Positions 1 through 13,700 are shown, counted from the stretch's first letter. The stretch is 64,000 nt of DNA from Certhia americana (GCA_018697195.1 CM031857.1:89778716-89842715); one strand, 5' to 3'. Made by a program: numbers and translations. Notes: generated by a model from the letters alone, not told the origin.

Positions 1-1640
1 TTTCCACCTCTGCTTGTTTTTCTAAGGTGATTTCCATGAAGATTTTCTGATTAATTTCAGCTCCTCCTAATGTCTGCCAGAAAATGCTACAATGGTCACA
101 TTACTCCTTCTGGTTTCCTTGCTTAGGTATTTGTTTTAGAGGGCTTGGGATTTTCTTTTGAGAAGCACTGGCAAAGCTGGTGGTGCTGGGGGCACATTAG
201 GGCTGCACCCCATCCTCCCCAACAGATCTCCTGCTCCACAGCCCCAGGTGAGCTCATCCTGCTGCCAACTCACAGCTGCCAGAGGGCATCTGAGTTTTCC
301 ATGGAAATAGTGGGAAGACGGATCTTACATCACCATGAAAAATTGCAAGTGAACATGCTAGACTTCCCAGCCTAATACTTCTAAGATGAGAATTAATGAG
401 CAGCAACACAGTCATTCACTGTCTGATGGATTGTCTCAGTGTCACATCTGCTCAGTGCTTTCTCCATCATCATTTCCTAAGAAGTTTCCCCCTGTACTCC
501 TACCCAAGGGACAGGAAACTTGTTTTTGGAATTTTGCTTCCAGGGGCTAGGTAAAACTGCTGATATGGAAACAATTTAGATTCAGAAGCTCTCCTGAGAC
601 AAGTATTGCTTTCCATTTGGAGCAGAAAATTAAAAGCTTAGGAAAATCTTATTAGGAAAATACAAACTACCAAAGCAATGATGCTGATTTTCTAACACCT
701 TTTCCTTTTTGCTGTGCTTTACTCTTCTAGATGACAAGTAACATAGTAAGAGCAGTCTGAGTCTTGTTTTTCATTATTAGGACCAATAAGGATTTCAGCT
801 CACACTTTGCTTCCATTTTTCAGGGTCTTTTCCTTGGAGCTGCTGATTACCTTCAAAGATCATAATATTTGGGAAGCAGATGATTTTTAGCACAGTGCAG
901 ACACTGATTCTTTAAATACGATAATGGTTGATTATTGTATTTATTATTGTGTCATTATTTAAGTACAATAATGGTAGAAATTTAGAAATACTTTACAGGA
1001 AGGAACTGAGGTGAAATCCTGCAGTGACCATTGACAGAATTTCTTGAAATTGTAAATACAATAAAAGTCCCATGGTGACCATTCAACAAAAAATGTCTGT
1101 TCTTAGCTCTCCAGTACATTTGCATTTCTTAACTAGAAGCCAAATATTGTTAGAGAGGTCAACACACAGTTCTGGTTTTTCCGTGGTTTACATGAAAACG
1201 TCTGAATTACTGCATCTGACAGGCACAGAGAATAGCAGCTGGGGTGCAGTGGGAGGGAGATGCAGCAGAGCATGGTGGTGCCTGTGGAGGTACTGCAGAG
1301 CAGGTCCCTGCAGGATGTTATCAGGAGGGTCCTGGCCATGAATTCTCCTTCCCTCTACAAGTACATTAAACACTGGCGCAGCAGTTCCACTGTTTGGCAA
1401 AGGTAACAGAGGCAGTATTATACCATGGCCATGTATACTTTGGTACTTGATGTTAGAGTCCCAGAAAAGCCTCTTGTTTGTCAACAGGCCTCTGTGTTAC
1501 AGACAAAGGGATACGTGTGCTGCCAACAAACATTAAGATTTTTATTATTCTACTTTTTACATAACTGTGTTTGAAGGGGACTTATTATTTTTGCAAACTA
1601 AAGGCTGGCTGCATTTAAATTCAAAACTACATCCCAAGCT
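1..1640. other. Non-coding stretch, no recognised feature
   Basis: AT-moderate sequence with only short, low-complexity open frames on both strands, none with recognisable domains. I see no repeat family, RNA gene or promoter signal. It reads as intergenic or intronic single-copy DNA. Confidence 0.6.
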
Positions 1641-2010
1641 GCCCGGGCCACCATTGTTGGGAAGAGCAGGGAAAGGGAGCAGAGGGAGGGGAAGCTCTCT
1701 GCTGGGAACAGGGGCCACACAGCGAGCAGGCGCCGTGCCGGGGTGCCCAAGGGGAGAGGCAGCTGCAGGGCACGGCACAGGGCCTGGAGCCCCAACCTGG
1801 GCTTGGAGGGCCCCAGGGCCCCAAGCAGGGGGGTGAGGCAAGCCCCCTATGTGCCCCATACACCCACCCATCTCATAGGCATGGTTCCCCCTGGGGCTTT
1901 GGTGAGGGGATGGGGCACAGAGGCCAAAACACAGCTCCCAGTCCCAGTGCTGGGCAGAGGAACACGCCTAAGCAGCCAAATCCCCCATATCTGTGGGTAC
2001 TGGCGAGCTA
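1641..2010. other. GC-rich, CpG-poor stretch
   Basis: This block is rich in G runs and C runs (AGGGAGG, GGGCCCCAGGGCCCC) and so has overlapping open frames on both strands, which is a composition effect. CpG dinucleotides are sparse compared with the island near 40.5 kb, so it does not look like a constitutive promoter. No protein family is visible in any frame. Confidence 0.4.
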
Positions 2011-5000
2011 CGGCCTGCTGAGGCTGCTATTTATGCCAACCAGCACGTGTACAGACAAGAGGAGGAACAACCACCACCTCGGCTAAGAAGAGCTGGAGTT
2101 CCAGCCCATCACACAGACATGCCTGCAGGAATCGCATGTTTACAGGCATGTGTGTGCACACAAACACATCTATTTATACACACATGGCTTCAGAGGGGCT
2201 GACTGTCCTTCATATCTCTGTTCAGCCAGAGTGTCCCAAAACTCCAGGAATGTCCTAGTGCAGTGGAATCTCTGTGGTCAACATACTTGGTAGGGTTGCA
2301 ATTACAATGTATGCTGCCTCTGTCCCTAGAGAAGGAGGGAGAAATGGGTTTCTCTGTTGGAATACTTTCTCTTTCGAGTCGATAATCACAAAATCTCTTG
2401 GTAATTTCTCTGAGGCCCTCATTTCTTTTTTAATGAAGGTGTTTACATTCCTAATTAAGGAGTGCATTAAGCCTAGTGGTACCTTATCTGATAAACCCAT
2501 TAGTAGGCTATGTCAAGCTGAGCCTTTCAAGGTAGCAAGCTAGCTTTAAAAACTGGTTATCCTCTGGGCTGAAATATGCAAACCAAGAGCTCACAATTAA
2601 CTTGGGTTAATTACAAAATACCAGAAATGTAATAATATATTTAAAAATACAACACAGGTGCTAATAACTTTTTTTTGTTGTTGTTTTCTCCTCCCCTTCT
2701 TTTTTCTCCTCTCTGCAGGAGCTTACAGCCCGTCACTTTGTTCACAGGTAACACGCCCCCCCATGCTCCACAGGTGTTAACCACCTTTTTCTCTCATGTG
2801 GAGGGATTTATTATCATAACAAGATTGATCCAAGAATTTTTGTTTCTGCCTTGCAGTTAGCATGGATTTTGCTGGTGTTTTCTGGACCTGATGAACGAAC
2901 TAAGCTTGAAATGTTTATTTTGTCTAGGTCTGTCAGTTGGTCTAATAAAAGACATCACCTATCTCTCCATGCCTGTTCTCCCAACACCACCATTGCACGA
3001 AAACTTTGAGACACCACCTCCTTGCCACACAAGGTGTCAGCTTGTGGAAGTAACCATTTGACCTCCTTCCTATGAAGCAGCAGCCTTGTGATTGCAGCCT
3101 GCCTGTTTGGGAACAACTATTGCTTTCCAGCATGGTACGCTCAGCCACTTGTCACTGCAACTTGAAGCCAAATACTCTCACTTCAATAAGACTGGTTTTG
3201 AGAGCCAGGCAGGAGCCTTCAATTCATGACTGCTCTTTTGATGTGACCTGTAGGACCTATTTCATGTTCTTTATGCATATGAGTGTCAAATATTTTATCA
3301 AAGTCCAAGGATTCCATGGTACCCTCTTAGAAATTAAAGCTTCCTGTCAAGGAAAACTTAGGAACCAAGTACCACCTGCCAATGACATATTGCACATTTG
3401 ATTTGTGCAATGTCTCTACAGTGACATTATGGGAGAGGAAATAGGTTATGAGCACCCATCTTGAAAGAACGGGCCAGTGGTGTCCAGGGGCTGCTTGCTG
3501 CAGGTAGCTGAGCAAGCCTCCTGTCAGGATGGCTGTCCTAGGGGTCTGCCTTCCATGGGTCCTCCTGGTGCCTCAGCCTAGATACCTGTGGCCTGGGAAC
3601 TGAGGTGATTGGAAACCATTGCACATGCTGCAGGCCCCCCTGCAATATATGAAGGCCAAGATTTGCCACCTGCTGATCTGAGAACAAGCACTTCAGAAAT
3701 CACAGGTGAAGTGGAGGAAGTTTGGGCTGTCAAACTTAAAACCTGGAAGAAAAGCCTATGTGGTGTTGAGAAAATATATCTGTAGAAAGGAAGCCATATT
3801 CCTGCTGCTAGTGTTGTGCCAGGTGATGCTTTTCCCCTGTGCACTACCATATGTCCATGACTCCCTTCCCCACTCACCTGGGAGAGCTGCTGACTGCCTC
3901 TCGCTTGGGTACTGCTAACCCCAGCCTACGTGCTCTCTTCAAATACACTGTATTTCAAATCAGCTTTATATTTCTTCTTCTCCCCACTCCATTAATTGGT
4001 CATTTAGCTGATTCAGATGCCTTTTATGGTGCTACAACCCAACTAAGCTGCTGCGAGGAAAAGATATTTTTATCACTCATAAAAACATCTACTGCCTCAT
4101 CCCATTCCAGTGACACACACACAAGAAAACATGGACATGCAGTTTCAGAAACACTACCCTGTCCTGACACAGAGGTAATGTGATGGAAATATGGCAGAGC
4201 ACTGTGGAAAAAATGAAGAGGATGACACCAGATAATAATTGACACAACAGTGAGTGTCATAGTCTTATGATCTTGATTTTTATCATTCAGATGTTTAGTT
4301 GCATGTTTAAAAATTTATAGTCATGTAAAGTTGCTTTTTGATAAGAGTCTTTGGACATGCCAAAGTCTGACTGTCATTGTGAACCTAATCTCAGGTTTTA
4401 TAATATTCTGTGTTGCTGTAGGAAAAACTAAATTATGATAGGAAAGGGACCTCTGTGAAGCAATAATAGTCCTAAGATGTATGGAATACAAGGAGCCCGT
4501 GGGAGTATTTAAAGGTATCTCCAGAAACATCCAGTATGATCAAATAAATATAATCTCTTCTGTTACCTACCAGAAAGAGACACGTTTTCCTACCAGATGA
4601 TGAGGGGTTTTGTAGAGAATAAATACAGGTTCTGACAGCTGCTTTAACAGTTATGTGTAATACCTCATTGGCCTTAAGACGTTTTAGACTTGGCTATACT
4701 CTAAAAATGAGAACTTCCTACAGCTCCTCTTAGAATCTTGGGAATGTGAAGCATCACCCACAAACAGCTGAAGACTTGTTCCCTCCAGCTGCAGTGCTTG
4801 CTGAGAAGGGAGATATACAGGGACAGCACTAATCGTGCTGCAAATTTAAAATTGGATGTGAATCATCCTCCCCAAAAAACACATTTGAATGGAATTTATA
4901 CTGCCCCAGCAATGGGTAATTTAATGTTTTGATTTACCATTTGTCCTGTGAGCGTTCTCTTTACACGAAGCTCAAGTTGGCAAAGCTCAATCTCCTGAAC

Positions 5001-5325
5001 AGGATTCCAACTCCACTGGGGGGCAGTGCATTAGCACATATATTAATAATGCACTCACCTGCTTCTGAGAAAGCAAAATTTCCAGAAAAAGGTTTAACTA
5101 CCATGAGACATTCTGCTTAATGGAACAAATATGCACAGATATCTGTCCTATATGTACTGTTAGATTACTGACTTGCTAGCTAAACAACCACTGCTAACCT
5201 AAGGATGAAACCAAGTCTGAGCACAGAGATAGTTTAAACTATTTATTGGCACCAGGATCAACAGATTCTAAATTAGCTACAAAGCTGCAGGAAATCCTGA
5301 AATGTGAAATCAGTTTGGTGTGGGA
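2011..5325. other. Non-coding stretch; AT-rich segment with homeodomain-like cores
   Basis: Mostly unremarkable sequence. At about 2380-2640 there is an AT-rich, low-repeat segment with several TAAT/ATTA cores (for example CCTAATTAAGG near 2450 and a TTAATTAC near 2608). This is the texture often seen in conserved non-coding elements, but conservation cannot be judged from one genome. A T-rich run with GTT steps lies near 2670-2690. No gene recognised. Confidence 0.4.
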
Positions 5326-5340
5326 TTTTTTTTTTTTTTT
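5326..5340. repeat. T15 homopolymer
   Basis: Fifteen consecutive T bases. No flanking target duplication or polyadenylation signal was seen that would make it a retrotransposon tail. Confidence 0.8.
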
Positions 5341-5343
5341 AAT

Positions 5344-6744
5344 TTTTAGCCCCTTAGGAGATTCGAGATGGTTTGATGTTCATCTGGAGACTTGTCAAAA
5401 TTCCATAGAAACCTAATAGCCTGCCAACATGGGTGGTTGCTGCTTGGAGGCATTTTGACATGGCAAAGGCCCTGTCTGCATTCTGCAAACCTATATCCGT
5501 CAAAGGCTGCCTGGAACGGCATGAAAACAGGAGCTGTGTGGTGTCAGAATGCCGTGTGCAGGATTGCAGGGGTAATGTATGCACATCCCAGCTCTCCCAG
5601 GGCCGCCAAACTGTGGGAGGAATCCATCTGGCCCTTAATTATTCTGAGCTCTGCCCAGGAGTTAAACCCCACAGGGTGCTGCCACACCTCTGTACCAGGA
5701 TTTGGGTGGGATGCTGCTCCGTGCTCTCTGGATAGAAGAGAACTGAAGACCGGAGGGCAGCTGGGGAGGAGGGATGAAGCTGGGCAGAAGCAGCAACCAC
5801 GGCAAAAGTCTCGGCATGGAGTGCTGTTGTCCAGACCAGAAGCCTGCACTGGAGAGTGTGGAAACAAGAATGGGAAATGTGACATAACTGGAAGGCAGCA
5901 GAGCCACGAATAGGCTGCAGTGGCCCTTTGGTGGGGTCCTGCCTGCTGGCTGCTCCATAGCCAGCTGCCTGGTGGAGTCTGGGTTCCATGACTCTGGAAA
6001 ATGGAATAGACTCTCCAGGTCTGGAGGCAATCAGAGTGCATAGGGCCTCCAGGCTTGGGAGCAAGCACAGCATGATGGAATGGACTGGGTTGTTGAGGTT
6101 TCACAAGGCAGAACTGGAGCTATCCTGTGCTGAGCAGTGAGAGGGGAAGAGAATAAGCCTTAACCCAGCCTTGTGATGAGGCTCAAGCTGTTACTTTCAG
6201 GCATGGGAAAAGACAGCTTGACAGAAAGCTGGGATGCCCCATGGCAGCACAGAGAAACCTGCTCACATTTCCCCAGCAGAGCTCTGCTGGGCAGTGCCAA
6301 GTGCCATGGGATGGTGACGAGAATTAGAGCAAAGAATTAGTCAGCAGGATAGAACTTAGTTACACTTCAACATGAAGAAAGATATGTAGGTACTCTGGCC
6401 TGGACCCAGAGGCTGGAAATTGAGGGTTACATATACACAGAGCAGCTACCATAGTGAAACACAGGAATTACATGGCAGGAGAGAAGGTACTTGGGCAGGT
6501 CCTGCCTTTCTGACTGAAGCCCTCGCCCTGAGCAGTGCACATAGAGGAACCAGTTAGCTCAGAGGAGCCTGAGCTGGCAGGCAGACTGGGACTGCCCAGG
6601 ACATGTCCCTGGGAGAGATATGTGCTTTCTGTAACTCCATCACCCTCTCACTGGGGTCCTCATAATGGTTTTGCAGTTTCGCAGCTGAGGGGAGATGGGT
6701 GCTTCCCTGTGTCTTGTTTCAGACTGTAGAGAAATGTAACATAT
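5344..6744. other. Non-coding stretch with antisense-overlapping open frames
   Basis: Between 5392 and 6104 long frames run on both strands over the same bases (173 codons plus, 186 codons minus), the pattern of a GC-richer stretch that happens to lack stops. Neither translation shows domains, a signal peptide or convincing splice sites. No function assigned. Confidence 0.45.
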
Positions 6745-6745
6745 A

Positions 6746-7222
6746 CGCCCCTCACTACAAAAAGCACATTTTGGTGCTGAAGTATGCCCAAAGAAGGGCA
6801 ATGGAGCTGTTAATGGACAATGGTTTGGAGCACAAATCTGATGAGGAGCAGCTGAGGGAGCTGAGGGTGTTTAGCTTGGAAAAGAGGAGGCTCAGAAGGG
6901 ACTTTCTCCCTCTACAACCACCTGAAAGGAGGCTGTAGCCATTTGGAGGTCTGTCTCTTCTCCCAAGTAATAAGCAATAGAAGAAGAAATGGTCTCAAGT
7001 TGCACCCAGGGAAGTTTAGATTATATATTATGAAAAATTTATTCACTGAAAGGGTGGTCAAGCATTGGAACAGGCTGTCCAGGGAAGTCACCATCTCTTG
7101 AAGTGTTAAAAAACCACGTGGATATGGAAGTTGGGGACATGGTTTAGTGGTGGACTCAGCAGTGATGGGTTAACGATTTGGCTCAGTGTTCTTAGAGGTA
7201 TTTTCCAACCGTAAGGATTCTG
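6746..7222 (+). mobile_element. CR1 LINE, 5'-truncated 3' end
   Basis: The stretch follows the avian CR1 3' end in order: a CCCCTCACTACAA-like segment, GAGGAGCAGCTGAGGGAGCT, CTACAACCACCTGAAAGGAGG, CTTCTCCCAAGTAA, CACTGAAAGGGTGGTCAAGC, GACATGGTTTAGTGGTGGAC and finally TTTTCCAACCGTAAGGATTCTGAT, which keeps one decayed copy of the terminal octamer. Plus orientation. The 5' truncation is the usual outcome of CR1 insertion, and CR1 normally makes no target duplication, consistent with none being visible. It lacks the region needed for reverse transcriptase and is a dead copy. Divergence from the recalled consensus suggests an old insertion. Confidence 0.93.
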
Positions 7223-7459
7223 ATACCTGCACCAGGACTGTAACTGTGTTGGATGACTTGCACTAACCCCAGTCACTGTTCTTGTTCCCCTTTGGGTATA
7301 TTTGAACAGGTTTCAGAGCAGACCAAGGCAGAAGTGTTAGAGCTATTTAGGATCCCTCTAGGCTAGGAAGAGGCAGAACTTGCTGGAAGTTTGTGCTTAC
7401 TCATCAGTCCCTGGATTTTGGAGCTTGTGGAGGAGGTTCTCACTGGGCTTTGTGAGTGG
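7223..7459. other. Short non-coding spacer
   Basis: Sequence between the CR1 copy and the T-rich microsatellite. Nothing recognised. Confidence 0.5.
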
Positions 7460-7525
7460 TTTTTTTGTTTTGTTTTGCTTTGCTTTGTTTTGCTTTGCTT
7501 TGTTTTGCTTTGCTTTGTTTTTTTT
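7460..7525. repeat. T-rich pentanucleotide microsatellite (TTTTG/CTTTG)
   Basis: A run of T is followed by TTTTG and CTTTG pentamers. From 7473 to 7517 they form a 15-bp higher-order unit, TTTTG-CTTTG-CTTTG, repeated three times exactly, and the array ends in a run of eight T. Frames through it give the artefactual repeats FVLLC on one strand and KQNKA on the other. The array is followed directly by CAG, so it resembles a polypyrimidine tract and 3' splice site on the plus strand, but no exon follows that I recognise. Confidence 0.95.
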
Positions 7526-10500
7526 CAGGGCTGGACATGCCATGAAGGGCTTTGTCTGAGAGCCTTGCAGCCAAGAACGCAGATTTACCTCACCACAGTC
7601 TGGTGGATCACATTTGGACTCCGCAAGGAAGAGAGGAGGGGCTGAGGAGGCACTCAGAGGAATGGCCTGACTAGGTCCCACGCAGCTGCTAAGCTGTAGT
7701 ATGGCTATGGTATGATGAGAGGTGAAGTTGAATGTGCTGGGCTCTGCCTGGGAGAGATGGGCTGTTGGGAAGCAGAGCAGTAGGTCCCTTGCAGAGGAGA
7801 AATGCTACATGTCTGGCTGGAGGTATGTCACTCCACTCAGCTTATGGATAGCACAGCAGTGCAAGGCAGAAAGCAGAGCTGACTAAAACTAGCTAAGACA
7901 ATTCTAAGAAAATTAAAAATAAATTTGGCAATTAACGGATAATTCATATTTATCAGGATTATAAGAAAGAAGTATAGCTGTAGATTTAAGTGCTTTTTTT
8001 ACTGTCCTGACACTTAAGATCTCCCTGTAATTGCAGCAATGAGAGGCTGAAGGGTCTTCCTGGACTACACTTGCCTACAATTCAGATGATACTGCAAATA
8101 CTTCTCCAGTGCTCGTGGATCTTTATTGGAAAACTTGGACGGTTTATGCAATATCCATCCTACTGGTATGGCCATCTTATGGGCTTCATGCAGTTTATTA
8201 CTAAAGATGGAAGAAATTAATTCTCCCTATATTTCATTTCTATCACATCTGACAGCTTTGTAGTTTGTGTCTATGTGTGCAATGTTTGTGGTTAAGTATT
8301 TTAATATAAAAATTCCTTTTGCAAGGCCAGAATGGATATTTTTCCTATATTTCATCTCCCACTTTTCTCAGCAATTTTGATGAAGTAGAATTAATAGAAT
8401 AAAGTTTACACTGAAACAAATCTCAGAACTGCATGAAATTAACCTAATTAAAACAAGAGTCTTGCATCTTCTCAGCTGTACTTTCTTTAAGTCTATGTAC
8501 CTCCAAGACACAACCAAAAAAACCAGACTATAAAGCCATCAGAATCTACAGAGAGAATTATACAGACCTTTGATAATTCATTGTATCACTACATTAAAGT
8601 GCATCCTGTCAGAAAAAGAAAAAAAGGTGTTTCCCTGAAAAATGCTTATTTTATATTTAACAGTTATCAAATAATTCAGTTGTCAAAAAAACCCACCAGG
8701 ATGAGATGGGACCTCAAGAAGTTATCTTCTGATTCACACTCAGAGAAGTTACTCTTCTGATTCATATTAAGAGAATCATTCTCTGCCACATCAACAAACT
8801 TTTATCTAACTGCATCTTGGGAACCTCCAGTGACAGAGATTACACAGTTTTTCCTCATCTCTTTATTCCACTTCTTTGCCATTCCTGCTGTTAGGCTGCT
8901 TCTCTGCATGTCTCATCTGTATCTCTCTTCATTCCCTTGGAGCTGCTGCTGTTTTTCTTACCCACCATAGACATGAAGGATTATATCCTTCTGCTCTGCG
9001 ATAGTCTACTAGGTATTTGTGACCTCAGTTGGTCATATTTTATGTAAAACAGTTCTTATTCATCCAGTCTTGCACCATTACCCATAATTTCTAGAGCACT
9101 GTCAGCTTGTACTTCTACCTGGATTTTCTCCACCGTGACCTCATCTTTCTTGAAATGAATGTCTAAATCTGAACACAGTAATTTTATGAAAGCCTTGGCC
9201 ACCCTGGATAGAGCATTGCATTAAAGAGTTTGTAAGTTCTTTTGCACACAACCCCAAATGAAGTTGTGAGAGAAGAAAGGTCCTGAAGTCAGCTAGGGAT
9301 CTGCTGGAGACTAAAACCTCATCTATTAAGCTGCTACAAGTTTGAAGCTGGTAAGTTTTCGACTTGTTCTTCCCTTTTCTTCCCCATAAGCTATTTGGCA
9401 TTACTACCAAGAGAAGAAAAAATATCTTGCATTTGTAAGACATATATCAGTTTTGCAGTGTTTCTATTTATACCCCAGCAAATACATTCCAGTTGTGCCT
9501 AACAACTGTCCTGGGCTTTTCATTCTGCTGGCATAAACTCTACTGAATTTTCTGTTCTGCCAGTGATGCCATAGCAACACATTCCCATTCTTCATGCTCC
9601 TTGCTTTGCCAGGCTGGTAAAGGGGATGTTGAGACTGCTATGGTAAGAGTGTTTTCATCTGGAGAACAAAAGCAATCTGCACCCTCAGAAAGCTGTCATC
9701 ATCTCTCCTGCAGACTGCTGAGCCATGCCAGCTCACATCTTTTCACTGTGGTGCTGGATGAAAGCAGTGACTCCAGCAACATGAGCTGCTATTTTGAGTT
9801 GGATGCTCAAGTTGCTGAAAAAGATTTTTCTGGCAGAACATCTTTGCAATATTTCCTCTACAAAAATCTGCTTTCATCCTCAAATTCTAGTGTCTCTTTT
9901 TTGAGGACTGAATGTTTTACAGGCAACACGCTTGCATGGTCAGGAGAGAATTCAGTTGGGAGGGCTGGCAAGAACAGTTCTGCTTTAAACAGAGCTGGGA
10001 AATTGCTCCCCTTTGTCCATTAACTTCTCCGAATATCCCTATGTCACTTGCTGGCCAACTCTGAGCTCAAACTCGTGGAGGATGCTTTAACAGACAACAT
10101 CTATTTTGACAAAACAACACAAAACTATTGATGTCTGCAAATATTTATTGCAGATATTTAATTGCTCTTTAAATAACTGTGTTCAAATTTGGTTAACTCC
10201 TTAAGTGACCTGAGAGAAATGGGGTCACTAATTGCATTTAACTGCCATCCTGAGTGTAAAAGCAAAGCCAAGTGGTATGCAATGAGTAGAGCCTAGGAAA
10301 TGTTATAGTGAAGCTTATATCTTGTCTTTTTGGAGTACATTGGTAATGGCTTAGTGTTGGCTGCATTTTTTCTATGTGGAAGACTGAAGAATGGCTTTCA
10401 CAAGGAGACACTGAGCTTCTCGGAGGCTTTCTTTAGTATAAAGCATGACTGCTCCTCCAGAGCCAGCACCTCTGTACTTTGAAGATCAACAATTTAGAAG

Positions 10501-10712
10501 AAACTTGGGAAGCTTTGATTACATACAAACTCTAAGACTTTCTCATTATTAACATTATGTGGCCCCTACTAAACCAAAGTTAAGGCAATTAGAGAGGAGA
10601 ATTTCCATGCATGAGGTGAAGTTTGAAAGGACCCCATCTTACATGTTACAAGAAATCAAGCCCCAAGAACAAAAGAGACAGATGATGAAAATATATGCTT
10701 TTAGCATTCTGC
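7526..10712. other. Non-coding stretch with a small degenerate tandem repeat
   Basis: Single-copy-looking DNA. At about 8717-8764 an imperfect tandem pair repeats AGAAGTTA(C)TCTTCTGATTCA with a period of 27-28 bp. A 140-codon plus-strand frame at 9601-10023 is serine-rich with no domain, signal peptide or splice context, and I read it as chance. Confidence 0.45.
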
Positions 10713-10741
10713 TTTTTTTTTTTTTTTTTTTTTTTTTTTTT
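10713..10741. repeat. T29 homopolymer
   Basis: Twenty-nine consecutive T bases followed by CAG, the longest homopolymer in the window. Its length makes sequencing and assembly error here likely. It could be the tail of a minus-strand retroposed copy, but the flank at 10742 onward is not recognisable as a transcript end. Confidence 0.9.
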
Positions 10742-13700
10742 CAGTCTCCTAAAAAGACGGTGCATTGAAAATATACTGGAGTGCCATGCAGGTGTATTAT
10801 TGCTTGCCTGACTTTGCACCCAGAGAAAGCACTTGCTGGAGTCAAGTGTCTGCTTGGAAAGAGTAAATAGGTCAGAAGTCTACTTACACTATCACATGAG
10901 CAAGTCAGTGCTAGCCGAATGTTTTTGGAGAAGCACAGGGAGGGGGAAGACCATGTCTTATCTGCCAGCTATTCTCAATTCTAGCTGTTGGGATGGGACC
11001 ATATTGTTTTGAGTTTATGTTGAATAAAAAGCTCGTATGAACATCAAAACCAGCTGGAGGAATGGAGGAAGCCTTCTCTTTGTCTGAATCAGCTCACACA
11101 CAACTAGGTCATACTGGTAATACCTCCTTCAGTACTTTCTGGAGCACCTTGAGGTGATAGCTACCTCCCAAGTCAACTTGATATATTTTAATTAGTTACA
11201 ATTTATGTTAAAAACATGTGGGTTTTTTTCTGCTGGGAAAGTTGGAAAAACCCTTATGCACAGCACAGTGATGCCTGTGCATCTGATCTGTGATCTAGGA
11301 TGGGACAGGCACGTACAGCAGTGGGGAGTGGAGAAGGGTGGCACAGATAGGGCACAGGTGGTTTAGCAAGATAAGCAGCCCAAAAAGGAATAATGCTCCT
11401 GGGCTCCATGTAGGCTTGAGAGAAGCTGGTGCTGCTGCCTGCACAGAGCTCAGTGTCCACGCACCAGGCAGAGACAGGAGGCAAGGCAGGACATGCAGTG
11501 AACCCACTGCCTTAGAGCTGAGAATGGTAAATCAAATAGCTTTGAAGAGCCAGAAGCAGAAATGCATTGTTTACTCCTTAAAACCTAAAATGTTATACCA
11601 TTTGGAAATAGAGTGGATGAGACTTTGTAGAATGAGAAATATTGAGGGTTTTTTTCCTTTTATAAACAACTTTCCTCCCTGGTGGCTGGTAGGACAGCCA
11701 GACTTTAACCCTCTCTAGCCATTTCTTTTGTCTTCTGTAGCACTGGAACAGATATTGGTAGTAATTTCACCTTAAATTAAACTTAATTTTAATAAACATG
11801 TTTCTAGGATGCAGAACTCAGCTCCTTTTTTGTGGCAGGATATCTTGACCACCCTGAAATCATGGCTGCTGGATTACCATGTCTTGTCCTTCCACCTTCA
11901 CTACACTGTAGATTGCAAATCACACTAATATTAACAAATTTGTTATACCTAGAAGCATTGTTTTGCAGCCACTAATAGTGATTGCTGCAGAGCTCTTGCA
12001 AACAGATCCATGGATTCTGGAGTCCAAAGGCATATATCATAAGGTACTTTATGGTGCTGGTGAACTCACCTCGCCCAAATTTTTGTGAGGTAGTGTTTCT
12101 AAGCTAAAAATTCCATTAAGGTGGTTATTCCTTACTGGTCACAAATAAAATTTAAAGTAATTCTTCCCTTCCTCCAGGTTAAAATGTCTGCAGGTATCAA
12201 TATGTAAATAACCTAGACACAGACAGTTCTGGATCACACAGGTGACTGTGGTGTTCAGTGGATATAAATAACAGGAACTATTACCTCTTGGAGAAGCTGT
12301 TTTGGCAAATTCAAGTCTAAGCATGAAGCAAGAGAAACATAAATTTTAGGCCTTTCCTGTCAAACATGCTGTCTCATCCCACTGGTTTCAAAAAGAGTAG
12401 TTGTTTCCCTTAGAACAGCATGAAAGCCTTGGGGAAAATTAAAATGGTGAGAGATTCAGTATGTAAAATATACACTGCAGAACACTAGAGAATCTTAGTC
12501 TGGGCATGAAGAATAACTCTTGTCACAAGCTGGCAGGAATTTTATCCCTCATTTACACAAAATTGAATTTGAGGGATTGATCGGTGTGCCTGCTAGGTGA
12601 GCCATCTACTGGCTGTTCAATGCACTGCTCAACAGTGACCTCCATCAACTCCAAGTGCTAATAGGTTGAGGAAATCTAATGCAGGAGGATGTGTGCCTAT
12701 GTGAAGCAAGATGTTGTCAATTAGTCTGTTGCTGGAAAATATAATTCTAAGAATTTTTGGAAGACGAAATGCCAAGTTTCTAGTTAAACTTGTTGAGTAT
12801 CTCTGGCAAATTTGAGAAATAAACTTTCTCTGGAGAGATTATAAAAATAACTGTTCAAGCCAAGTAAACAATGTATTCAATGTGACAAGTTTTGTCATCG
12901 TGTCAACTCTGATTTTCACAGATTATGATGAATGCATGAGCGAGAAGGTAAAACAACACTAAAAGCTTGTAAGCATGGGGAGGATTCCAGAAGAGGACCT
13001 GAACAGGTAATATGAATTAAACCCATGAAGTTAAAGCACATTAAACCTCCAAGGCTTCTTCTGAAGGTGGCTGCTAGAGCATTGTCAATCTGCTTACTTA
13101 ATTAATTTAACATCAAGCATGAAGAAACCTGGAACAGCCTAAGACTCACATGATTGTGAAGCTACGAAAGCACTGAGGGCCACACATGTAATTGTTCTTC
13201 CATGCTTGACAGAGTTGCTGCTGACATCCTGTGCTAAAGTCCTGCATGTTGGCAGTGCTTCTAGCTGCAATTTTATCTGAGATATATCTGCATGAAACTC
13301 CCTGTCTGTGCTGCAGCTGGAAAAGGGGAGTCTCTTCTAATAGGGAAAGACAAGGTCATCCCACATATAAATATATATATACACATATATGAGAAACTGC
13401 TCTACAGTGTGAGAAAGGACTAATGCTGCCTCTCCAACCCACAGAAGATCCAGGCAGACCCCTGATGCATATTTTTTAGGTGGCTCAAACAGCATGCCAT
13501 TGTGGATTACTGCTCTTGCTCTTGGCCTCACACCACTGAAGGTTATCCTGAAGGGAAGGGAGCCATCCTGGAAGTGAACTGCACTAATGGAGGCTGGAGC
13601 ATGACCTGTACAGGTAAGTAGACTGGCAGAATTTATTTGTTGTGTTGCATAGTAGGAGCTTGCTTTAAAGGGAGGGCACGGAAGGATAATTCTAAAGGAC

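Noticed and set aside
5392..6104. Long overlapping open frames on both strands (173 and 186 codons)
   Set aside because: They overlap antisense over the same GC-richer DNA, show no domain or splice context, and look compositional.
7391..7681. Repetitive frames (FVLLC and KQNKA) in both directions
   Set aside because: Direct translation of the TTTTG/CTTTG microsatellite.
9601..10023. 140-codon plus frame, serine-rich
   Set aside because: No domain, signal peptide or splice site; treated as chance.
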